From: M3007 sp031425035
GTDB taxonomy: Bacteria; Bacteroidota; Bacteroidia; Chitinophagales; Saprospiraceae
Direction of reading: 5' to 3'
Length of the DNA stretch: 64,000 nucleotides
Assembly: GCA_031425035.1 (NCBI GenBank)
Contig: JANPIN010000052.1
Coordinates: forward strand, 4,815 to 68,814
The notes below the pieces were generated by a model, which had not been told where the DNA came from, did not search any database, and saw only the letters and a list, made by a program, of their open reading frames with translations. This document shows, piece after piece, positions 44,798-56,900 of the stretch (positions are counted from its first letter, which is position 1; each line of letters begins with the position of its first letter). The position numbers and the translations under genes were made by a program.

Positions 44798-44902
44798 TCA
44801 GCAGCTGAACCTTTCCTTTTCCTGCCGCCATCCTGTAGGCTTTATCCCCTGGTAAAGCCACCCTCTCTTTGTCCTCATTTCTAATAAAATAATTACTGCA
44901 TC

Positions 44903-47900
44903 ATGGATCCTTTATACAATTTAATCAAGCCCTGCTCCTTTTTCAGGAAAGCGATGCTCACTTTCGGAGCACTTTTATGTCTATTTGGCTCTACAGGATT
45001 GTATGCCACTAACTATATTGTAAATAGCTCGAGCGATGCGAATACGGGATCCGGGGTAACGGGTACGCTGCGGTATTGCATCACCCAGGCGGACCTCAGC
45101 GCCGGGCCGCATACCATCACTTTTACGGTACCTTCCGTTACGTTCGCTTCTGATTACCCGCAGATTATCCGACAAATTACCATCGATGGGGGAGCATCTA
45201 AAGTGATCGTGCAGTGTACGGCCGGTAATGGATTATTGCGGCCGTTTTATCTGAATACCGGCTCCAGCAATTCCACCCTGAAGAACCTGGATATCCGGGG
45301 GGGCGGTTTGGAACCCATCCGGATTGACGGGTCGCCTACCGACATTACTATTCGGAACATTATCTGTAGCAATAGCAGCGGGGACTGGTGGAATTACGGG
45401 CTTTTCATCACCGGGAATGCTACGAATTATACCATCCGGAACTTCATTATGAACAACATCGAGAATGCTTTCGATGCTATCCACATCAGCGGTACCTCGA
45501 CCAATGTGACCATTGACAGCGTAAGAATTCCGCAGGGGCCGGGTACCACCGGCATTGGCATGCGTTTCGGGGGGGTAGTCAACAACATGACCATCAGTAA
45601 CTGCTATATCAACCTCGATGACCAGAACACCACCGATGACGGCGACTACGGCATTTTGTTTGACAGCAATGTCACGGGTTTGACCATGAATAATGATACG
45701 ATTAATGACGGCGAAATATATGGAATGCATTTTTCTGGCACCCTGACCAACTTTAACATCCAAAACACCCAGATAAAGCAAGGCGACGGGTGGGGTCAAG
45801 GTATTGGCTTTCGGGTCGTGGGTGTAGTGAATGGATTTACGATAAATAATTTATTGATTGATATGAACATTACCACCACTCCGACGCCCTTAGGAGACGA
45901 TGGTGACTACGGACTTTATTTCAATACCACCGTTAGCAATGCCAACATCAATAACCTGACCATCCATGACTGCGATCTTCGGGGCGCCTTTTTTGGTAAC
46001 GGGATGGCCACCGGAAGTATTACCAATACCACCATTGATAATTTTAATGGTCATGTTACCAACTTAGGACTTGAATTCAACGGGCCAGTCACCAACCTGA
46101 CGATGACCAATGTGACCATTAACGAGGATATAACCGGTACTACCGATGACGGCGATTACGGCCTGCGCTTTATCGGCAGTGTAAACGGCGCAACCCTGAC
46201 TAATGTTAATGTTAAGGAAGCCGATGTATATGGCGTCCATATCTGGGTAGATTTCAGGAACGTTACCTGGACCGGCGGTAATTTATTCAAGAACGGCACC
46301 GGTATTCGCGGCGACAACTGTAATTACAACCGCCGGAATGTAAAGCTGCAAAACCTGGAAATCGACAGTTCCACGACCAACGGGATCGCTTTGCCGATCT
46401 GTTTAGGCGGTCTGGCTGATAGTGTGGCCATCTTAAATGATACGATCACAAATGCCGGCAGCGACGGCATTTATTTATGGAACGGCAACGTTGCCACGAT
46501 GTATACCATTAAAAACTGTTTGATCAGAGGCAACGGAAGAACCTCCACTGCGGGCGATGGTATCCAGATTACAGCGCCCGACAACGTAGTGATCACCCAA
46601 AACAACATTTACGATAATGCAGGGCTGGGTATCAACCATACCGGAAACGGCAACTGTCTCCTGGAAGGGGCATTGGCGCCTAGTATTAATTCGGTGACGC
46701 CGATGGCGGGCAATCAATACTTAGTCAATTTTACCATACCCGCTGCAGCGGGACCGGGTACCTTCAAAGTAGAATTTTTTACCAACAATCCTATTGCGGG
46801 CATAGAAGGGGAATATTACGTCAGCAGCGTCAGCGGTTTAAGTGCCGGGGTGGGGCAGACGGCTACCATTACCACCAATACCGGTCCGGCGGCGAACCCC
46901 AAAACGGCGAACCTGACCATGACCTTTACCCGTACGGGGGCATCCTGTAACGGCACTTCGGAGTTTAGTAACTCCATGGCTTTAGACCCGCAGGGGCCGG
47001 GATGTGTAAATGCCGGGGTGGCCATGTGGTTGCGGGCCGATAAAATTACCGGCAAGGCCGAAGGCGCCGCCCTGGATCAATGGATTGATTATTCCGGTAA
47101 CGGTAAAAAGGCCAAGCAGTTTACTGCCACCGCCCAACCTAAATACCGGTCCACCACGCTGTTGATGAATTTCAATCCGGTGGTCCAATTTGATGGTTCC
47201 GATGATCGCCTGGACTTTCCGGACCGGTTGGGCATTACGGATACCAAAGTGTTTACCATTGCGTCGACCATACGCGCCACTTCTTATGGCTCACAGGGCT
47301 CCATTTTAGGGGGCGCCGCCTATGGCATGGCCAATTACTTCCATCCGGACGGACGGCAAAAAATACATTACCATAATGTCGGCGACCTTGGTCTGTCTAC
47401 TAAAACCAATACGGCAGGCATCCCTAATCTGCTCATGTCATCGCGTACGACGGCAGCAGGCAACTATGAATTTTATAATAACGGGGCGGCCGACGGTATT
47501 TTTACCAATGCGACCAGTTTCAGCACGGACGGTATTGCCAGGGTGGGGGGATCCTATACACCCGGCAACTACAATCCGCTGCATGGCGTTGTGGGCGATT
47601 TGATCGTGTATAACCGACCCCTGACCAGTACCGAACGCCAAAAAATCAACACTTACCTTTCCATTAAATACGGCGTTTCATTTGATACGACGATTGCGAA
47701 AGTGGCGGGCGTGGGCAACAATTACCTCCTTGGCGATGGTACCACCGTGATCTGGACGGCCAACACGGGTTATTACCACCGCATTACGGGTATTGGCCGC
47801 GACGACTGTGATAGCCTGGTGCAGAAACAGAGCCGTAATGTGAATGTAAGCAACCCGGGTATTGTGACCATGGGTGTGGGTACCATCGCCATCAGCAATG

Positions 47901-50900
47901 CCACCAATCCCACCAGTTTTCCGGCCGATAAGAGTTTCGAGGTCTGGGCAGACGATGGTAAAACCGGCAGTACTTCTACGGCTATTACCGGCGACGGTAT
48001 GATTACCCTCACTGGAGGCTCCTGCGCGCAATACGCCCGGATGGCTAAAACGTTTAAAATCCAGGAAACCGGCACCATCGGGGTCGTGCAGGTGAAAGTG
48101 GATATGACCGGTATCACCATTGGAAAAACGGCCGGCGATTACTACCTGGCAATCAACAATACCAGCACTTTTTCGGGCACCATTACCAAGCTGGTCGCGG
48201 CCACTTCGTACGTGGGGAAAGTGGTCACCTTTGACAATGTGAACTTTACGGACGGGCAGTTTTTTACGGTCATTGGCCAAAGAACGTATGGCCCGGCCAA
48301 TATCACGGCGAACCTGAAACTTTGGGTCAAAGGCGACGAAGCCGTCACGCTGACCGGGGCAGCCGTAACCGGCTGGGACGATCAGGGGCCTGCCGGTAAT
48401 CTTTTGGCCGGCGCAGGTGGACTGGGCATGAGCTATACGGCCATGCAGAATTTTAACCCGGTCGTTTCTTTCCCGGGCGGCGCCAGCGGTAACTTCCTGA
48501 ACTTGCCCGGCGGTATTCTGGGCAATGTCAACACTTTTACCGGGGCAACTGTATTCGCCCTGACCAAACCGGCCAATACCGGCCAGACCAGCCGGTTATT
48601 TGAAGAAAACCTGGCCGTAGGAGGTAGTTATTTCGGTACGCATATTCCATATAGCGGAACTATTTACAGCGACGTGCCAATTGCCACCCGTATCAGCCTT
48701 CCCGCTCCCGCAACTACGACCACTCAGTATAATATATGGGGACTTTATTCGGCGCCGAGCGTACAAGCCATCTACCAAAACAGTAAAAGCATTCTTTCCG
48801 GGACTATTGCGGCCAGCAGCTATAAAGGCAACAACAGTGCTTTTCACCTGGGCTCCTACACCGGCGTCCAGGACTATGCCGGCACCATGGGGGAAGTGAT
48901 CATCTATTCCCAGGCCTTAACGCCCGGCCAAAGACAAAAAGTAAATACCTATCTGGCGGTGAAATGGGGCGTTACGCTGGACCAGACCAGTCCGTACAGT
49001 TATATTGCTGCGGACAGCACCGTGCTCTGGGATGGCGCGGCCAACGCGATTTATAAGAACCGGATTACCGGCATTGGCCGGGACGACTGCAGCGATCTGG
49101 CGCAGCGCCAAAGCCGCAACCAGGATACCACCAGCGCTTATGTAACCATGGGTCTGGGTACGATTGCCGCTACCAATACGGCCAACCCCAATGAATTCAG
49201 CGCGGATAAAAGCTTTGAGATCTGGGGGGATGATGGCATCGCCGGCAGTGCCACTACCACTATAACTGGCGACGGTACTATTAATCTGAACCCCAGCACC
49301 TGCGGCGTGTTTCGCCGGCTTGGGAAAACCTTTAAGGTACAGGAAACCGGCACTGTGGGCAATGTGCAGGTAAAGGTGAACCTCCGGGGTACTTCCCTCG
49401 GTAAGGTGGCCAGCGATTTTTACTTAGCCATCAACAGTACGTCTACTTTTGCCGGTGTAATCACCAAATTGATCCAGGCCAGCAGCTACAGCGGCGGGGT
49501 GGTAACTTTTAATAACGTGAACTTTACCAATGGCCAGTTCTTTACCGTTGTTGGTCAGAAGGCGCAGGGACCGGCTAATATCACCAGTAATCTAAAGCTC
49601 TGGCTTCGGGCCGAGGATGGCATTGCCCTAAACGGTAGTACGGTCAGTGGCTGGATCGATCAGGGACCAGCTGGGAATGATGCCGTTCAGAATACGGTTG
49701 TCAGCCAGCCTGCCTATAACAGTGTTACGAATTTAATCAATTTTAACCCTTCGCTTTCGTTCGACGGTTCCAATGATCTGTTCAAGACCACCGCTCCGAT
49801 ATTTGGTACAGGCAATTTGAATTATACCTCTTTTGGCGTGGTCAACGGAAACAGTGCTGCCGGCGGCGTCCGGCATTGGCTCCATGACGGGGCTAACAGT
49901 TGTAGCCAAGCCATTGGTTTTTCAGTCAATAACGGCAATACCTTGTTTAACGTTAACTGGTGCAATGATTTTTCAGGAGGAACTGTTTCAACCAATAAAG
50001 CTTATATAGAATCTTTTGCCCGGGATGCCAGCACTTCCATCCGGATGAACATCCTGAATGGCAAAACGGTAGCTACCAGCGGTGTATTACCTGCCTTGAA
50101 TAAGGCAAATGGTACGGGCACGATTGGCGCCGATGTTGGCAATGGTCAGTTGTGGAGCGGACAGATTGGAGAAATAATTGCCTATGAATCGCTTTTGACG
50201 GCTCTGGATCAACAAAAAGTGAACAGCTATCTGGCGGTGAAATGGGGCTTGACCATTGACCAAACTACCCCGTACAACTATTTATCGGCCAATGGTACAG
50301 TCATTTGGAATGCCACTACATATGCTGCCTACACCAACCGCATCACCGGTATTGGCCGCGATGATTGCAGCGATCTCCAGCAAAAACAAAGTAAAAACCA
50401 GGACGCCGGATCATTAGTAACCATCAGTAATGGTACGACCCTCGCCGCTACGAACGACGCCAATACCAGTACCTACAGCGCCGATAACAGCTGGCTGTTA
50501 ATGGGTGATAATAACAAGAACCTTACCTGGACGGGCTCCGGCGTACCCATCAACGGCGGCAACGTTCGCCTCAACCGGGTGTGGCGGGTAAAAGAAACCG
50601 GCACCGTGGGTACGGTGTACCTGGAAGCGCCGGATAATAGTTCGGCACTGGCCACCAAATTGCCGACGACGACGAATAATATTTACCTGTTGGTAGCCAA
50701 TAGCGCCACAAATGGCCGGTTCAACAGTCTCACCGGCGTAACGGTGCAATTAATGACCTTCGATGCGACCAACCAGAAGTGGTACACGACGTATAATTTT
50801 GCCGACGGCGATTACTTCACGTTCGGTTCGGAAAAAGTCTGTATCGCTCCGGTGGGTATTAGTGAAGGCCTGACCAGCTGGTACCATGCTACCGATTTAC

Positions 50901-53900
50901 TACTGGGCGTCCTCCCGGCCAATACGGCCAATGCCTTCCCCGACCTGGCCTTCGGAGCGTATTCGCTCAACCGTAACGCCAACGGTACGGCGACCGTCGT
51001 GGCCGGCAGCGCCACCAGCTTTAACTACAACCGTAGTATCACATTGACCGGTAATGCCGGCTTTACCAAAGGTAGTCTGGCCAATACCGATGTGATCGAA
51101 GCGGCAGCGGGTAGTATGTTGGCAGTAGGGACCAGCAATGTCAACCTGTTTGGCATCAGCAGCGCGCTCGGCAACGTTAGTGGTTTAAACGCTGGCGCCT
51201 TATTTAACGGCACGTCCGGTACTTCTGGCGGCGGCACTGCCGGAACGCCGAACGTATTCAGTATGCTCGGTTCTACCACCAATGTCACGGGTTATACCAA
51301 TGGTACCGCCGGTACTGCGTCTGGATCTATAGCTGCCAGAGCAGCAGGTGCTTATACCCTCGGCTTTGGCCAGAATGGTAGCAACGGCGTTTACAACAAC
51401 GGTACTATCGCCGAAGCATTTGCCTTCGACCGGGTCCTGGATCCGGAAGAGAGACTGGTTTTGGAAAGCTACCTGGCCATCAAATACGGGCAGACGCTCA
51501 GCCATAATTATTTCAATGCCGATTACGATGGTACCAATGCCGCCGCTACCACGCTTTACGACGTCAGTATTTATCCAAACCGGGTATTTGGGGTGGGTAC
51601 CGATACGACCGGTTGTTTCTATCAAAAGCAAAGTACCAGTGCGGTCCCTGGCAGCATGCTGAAAATGAGTATTAATACGGCGTTCGCTGCGGAAAACAGC
51701 GGTAATGCGGCGGTATTCCTGCAGGACCGTTCGTACGTAATGGCCGGTGATAACAGTGGTTCCATTGCGGCCTGGGTCATGGGCGGCGGCGCTAATCCGA
51801 ACACCCCCGACATTTATCAAACGACCTGTGTACTGCCTACCCGGATCAACCGGCAGTGGAAAGTAACCGGTACGTATGCGACCCCAACCATTTTATTCGC
51901 CATCCCGGATGCCACCAGTTCGGAAGCGACTAAACTTCCTGCGGTCACTGCCGGCTACAGCGTTTGGATGGTATTGAATAATAATGCCGATTTCGGTATA
52001 AATGCCTTGGAGCAGGAAATACCAATGACCTTGAACGTGCTGACCAACAATTGGGAAGGGTCCTATCAATTTCCGGCAGGTACGACGAAGTACATCACGT
52101 TCGTCATGAAGAATAACGCCATTGCCACCGGCGCCGTGGCTCCGGCCGTGATGATCACCGAGACGGATAATTCCTGCACCATGGATGACGGTAAAATATT
52201 GGCCGGCGCTTCCGCGCTGCTTACGCCGACCAGTGGTGCTTCCTATCTCTGGAACAATGCGGCGACCACTCCGACGCTGACCGTAAATCCGATGGTCACG
52301 ACCACGTATACCGTGACGGTAACGGCCGCTAACGGCTGTACTGCTTCGTCAACGTCGACGGTAACGATAGTTCCGCCAGCAGTAGCAGCGATCGTAGAAA
52401 CGGATAATTCCTGCCTTGCTGACGACAGCAAAGTATTGAGCGGCGATCAGGCTACCCTGACTGCCAGTGGCGGCACCACGTATTTCTGGGATGATGCCAG
52501 TACCCTTGCGGTCCGAACAGTGACTCCGTTATTGAACACTTCTTACATGGTCACCGTAAGCGATGCCAATGGTTGCACTGCTTCAGCAAGTAAGTTAATT
52601 ACCATTGTCACCGCACCAACCGTCAGTCTTACCGGCGCCAGCAGCATCTGCGTGGGCGATATGACCGGGGTTTCACCAACTTCGGGCGGCACCTGGCAGA
52701 GCAGTAACCCGGCCATAGCGAGCGTCACTAATGCCGGCGTGGTCACCGGGGTTTCGGCCGGCGCTGCCGTGTTTAACTTTACAAGTTCGGCATCCGGTTG
52801 CACTTCGGCCTCCACATTACCGGTTACCGTGAATGCTACCCCACTAGTTACCATCACCGGTTCCAATAATATTTGCGTGAATGGAAATACGGCCCTGTCG
52901 CCGACTACCGGCGGCACCTGGACCAGTAATAATATGGCCGTGGCTACGGTGACCAATGCCGGTATAGTCACCGGCGTATCGGCAGGTACAGCGACCTTCA
53001 CTTTTACGAATTCCACTACAGGTTGTGTTTCAGCACCTACTGCAGCCGTAACTATCAATGCTTTACCGGTGGTGAATATCACCGGGTCCAGTACAATTTG
53101 TGTAGGCACCACCACCACCCTGTCGCCGACCACCGGCGGTACCTGGACGAGCAGTGATCCTACAGTAGCATCCGTAACGAATGCCGGTCTGGTAACCGGT
53201 GTAACGGGTGGAACAGTCACCTTTACCTTTGTCAAAAATGCAGCGCCCAATTGCGGTGCTACGACCATGACCGTTACGGTAAATGCTTTGACCCCAACCA
53301 GCATTACCGGAGCAACCACGATCTGTGCCGGCACAACCACGACTTTGTCGCCGACGACTGGCGGTACCTGGGCGAGTACTAATATGGCCGTGGCCACCGT
53401 CACGAATGCCGGTATCGTTACCGGTGTATCGGCGGGTACGGCTTCATTCATTTATACAAATACCACTACTAATTGTGCTTCTCCGGCCACTGCACCAGTT
53501 ACGGTAAACGCCTTACCTGTGGTCAGCATCACCGGCGCCAGCAGTATTTGCGTAGGCGGAGGCACCACCTTATCGCCGACCAGCGGCGGTACCTGGGCGA
53601 GCAGCAATGCTGGGGTAGCCACGGTCACGAATGCCGGGGTGGTCACCGCTTTAACGGCGGGCAGCGTCACATTCAGCTTTACGAGCACGGCAACGGGTTG
53701 CGTCTCCATGCCTACCGGGGCGGTTACGGTTACGGCCTTACCGGTAGTTGCTATCAGTGGCGCCAGCACGATCTGTGCCGGCCTCACCACGACCTTGTCT
53801 CCTTCCACCGGCGGCACCTGGGTCAGCAGTGATCCTGCGGTGGCCACGGTCACGAATGGCGGAGTGGTCACCGGTGTAGCGGCAGGTACGGCTACGTTTA

Positions 53901-56900
53901 CCTTTACCAGCAATACTGCACCGAATTGTGCCGCAACGACCGGCACGGTCACCGTACTGGCGCTGCCAGTGGTCAGTGTCACCGGATCCGGCACGATCTG
54001 CGTGGGTACCACGACGACCCTGTCGCCGACATCCGGCGGCACCTGGGCCAGTAGTAATGCTATGGTCGCCACGGTTTCCAATGCCGGTGTAGTTACCGGC
54101 ACGGGGGCGGGTACGGCCACGTTTACCTTCACTTTGTCGGCTACCGGTTGCGTTTCGGATCCCACCCCGGCGGTTACGGTCAATGCTTTACCGGTGGTAA
54201 GCATTGTCGGTTCCAGCAGTATTTGCGTGGGCTTTACTACTACTTTATCGCCGACTACCGGTGGCACCTGGGTCAGCAGCGATCCGGCCATAGCCACGGT
54301 CACGAATGCAGGGTTGGTTACCGGTACTTCTGCCGGCACGGCCACCTTTACGTTTACCAATTCCGTCACCGGTTGCGTATCCATGCCGACCGGAGCAGTT
54401 ACCGTGAATGCTATTCCGACGGTGCTGATCACCGGGGCAACCAGCATCTGTATCGGCGCCATGTCGGGCTTGTCGCCCACCAGCGGCGGTACCTGGGCGA
54501 GCAGTAACGCAGCGGTAGCCACCGTCACCAATGCCGGTGTCGTTACCGGCGTATCGGCCGGCACGGCCACCTTTACCTTCACCCAGTCCGGTACGAATTG
54601 CGCCTCGGCGCCTACGCCGGCCATTACGGTCAATCCTACGCCGACGGTCAGCATTACCGGCGCCAGCAGCATCTGTATAGGTTCTACGACCACCTTGTCG
54701 CCGACGAACGGCGTCTGGATGAGCAGCGATCCGGCGGTGGCTACGGTCACCAATGCCGGCATAGTCACCGGTGTAGCGGCGGGTACCGTCACCTTTACCT
54801 TTACCAATACCTCGACGGGTTGCCAGTCTGCACCTACCCCGGTGGTTACGGTCAATGCGCCACCCGTGGTCAGCATTACCGGGGCGAATAATATTTGTGT
54901 TGGCTTAACCACGGTGTTGGCGCCGACCAGTGGGGGTACCTGGTTAAGCAGTGACCCGAGCGTGGCCACGGTCACCAATGCCGGTCTCGTTACCGGTGTA
55001 TCGGCCGGTTTAGTCACCTTCACCTTTACCAGTACGGCAACGGGTTGCACCTCGGCGCCCACGGGAGCGATTACCGTTAATCCTTTACCGGTAGCCAGCA
55101 TCAGCGGACCCAATAGTATTTGCGTTGGCGCAACTACCGGTTTATCGCCTTCTTCCGGCGGCACCTGGGCGAGCAGCAATGCTGCGGTCGCCACGGTTAC
55201 CTCATCCGGTGTAGTGACCGGGGTTTCGGCCGGCACCGCCACCTTTGTCTTTACCAATACCGGCACCGGCTGCATGTCGGCGCCCACGGCAGCGGTTACT
55301 GTAAATGCCATACCGGTAGTCAATATCAGCGGCGCAACCAGCATTTGCATCGGCTCCACGACTACCTTGACACCCACGACCGGCGGTACATGGACCAGTA
55401 CGAACGCCGGTGTAGCGACGGTTACCAATGCCGGCGTAGTTACCGCCGTATCAGCAGGCACGGCGACCTTTATCTTCACCAACAGTAGCACCGGCTGCGT
55501 GTCGGCGGCTACCGCTGCGGTGACGGTCAATGCCACGCCCATCGTCAGTATTGTCGGGGCTTCCAGCATTTGTATCGGCGCCATGACCGGATTATCGCCT
55601 TCTACGGGCGGTACCTGGACGAGCAGCAACCCGGCCGTAGCGACCGTCTCGAATGCAGGAGTAGTTACCGGTATAACTGCCGGCACCGCCACCTTCACGT
55701 TCACGAACGGCAGCACGGGTTGTGTATCAGCGCCCACGCCGGCAGTAACTGTTAACGGCACCCCAGCCGGTACGATCACCGGCCCCACCACCATTTGCGC
55801 CGGGTTCACCACTACTTTGTCACCGAACTCCGGGGGTACCTGGACGAGCAGTAATGCGGCCGTAGCTACGGTCACGAATACCGGTGTGGTCACCGGTATA
55901 TCCGCCGGCACCGCTACGTTCACCTTCACCAATTCGGCAACCGGCTGCGTAGCAGCGCCAACCGCGCCGGTCACGGTCAATGCCCTGCCATTGGTGAGTA
56001 TCACCGGGACCAGCGGCATTTGTGTAGGCGCCTCCACGACCCTGTCGCCGACCAGCGGCGGCACCTGGGCCAGCAGCAACCCGGCAGTAGCCACCGTTAC
56101 CAACCTCGGTATTGTCACCGGCGTATCGGCCGGATCGGTCACCTTCACCTTTACGAATTCCGTGACGGGCTGTATGTCCTCGTCTACGCCGATCGTCACC
56201 GTGAATGCCCTGCCGGTCGCCAGTATTACCGGAGTCAGCAGCATTTGCGTCGGTGCAACGACCACCTTGTCGCCCACCAGCGGCGGTACGTGGGCGAGCA
56301 GCAATCCTGGTGTCGCTACGGTTTCGGGGACCGGTGTGGTCTCCGGCGTATCAGCGGGCACGGCGACGTTTACCTTTACCAATACCACCACGGGTTGCGT
56401 TTCGGCCCCGACTTCCGCCGTCACCGTCAATGCCATTCCGGTGGTCAGTATTACCGGTTCCAGCAGCATTTGCATCGGCTTTACGACCGCCTTGTCGCCG
56501 ACGACCGGTGGCACCTGGGTGAGCAGTAATCCGGCGGTAGCTACGGTCACGAATGCCGGGGTAGTTACGGCGGTAAGCGCCGGCACCGCCACCTTTACCT
56601 TTACCAATACGGCCAGCGGTTGCATGTCTTCGCCTACATCAGCGGTTACGGTAAATGCTTTACCGGTGGCGAGCATTACCGGGACGAGCAGCATTTGCGT
56701 TGGCGGAACCACCACCCTGTCGCCGACCACCGGCGGTACCTGGGTGAGCAGTAATCCAGCCGTAGCCACGGTCACGAATGCCGGTATCGTCACCGGCGTA
56801 TCGGCCGGCTCGGTCACCTTTACCTTCACGAATTCCCTGACCGGTTGTGCTTCGGCGGCTACTTCGGCCGTCACGGTAAACGCTTCACCGATCGTCAGTA

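Larger units (their letters stand above)
42763..44902. other. AT-rich 2.1-kb region without long genes
   Basis: This stretch is visibly richer in A and T than its surroundings. It holds two similar leader blocks (43,017-43,072 and 43,826-43,880), three short ORFs described separately, two strong terminators (43,405-43,444; 44,426-44,477) and one copy of the dispersed repeat. Between 42,763 and 43,016 I see only a direct repeat of GACCCGGTT about 25 bp apart. No stable RNA fold of known type was recognised. Confidence 0.6.
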
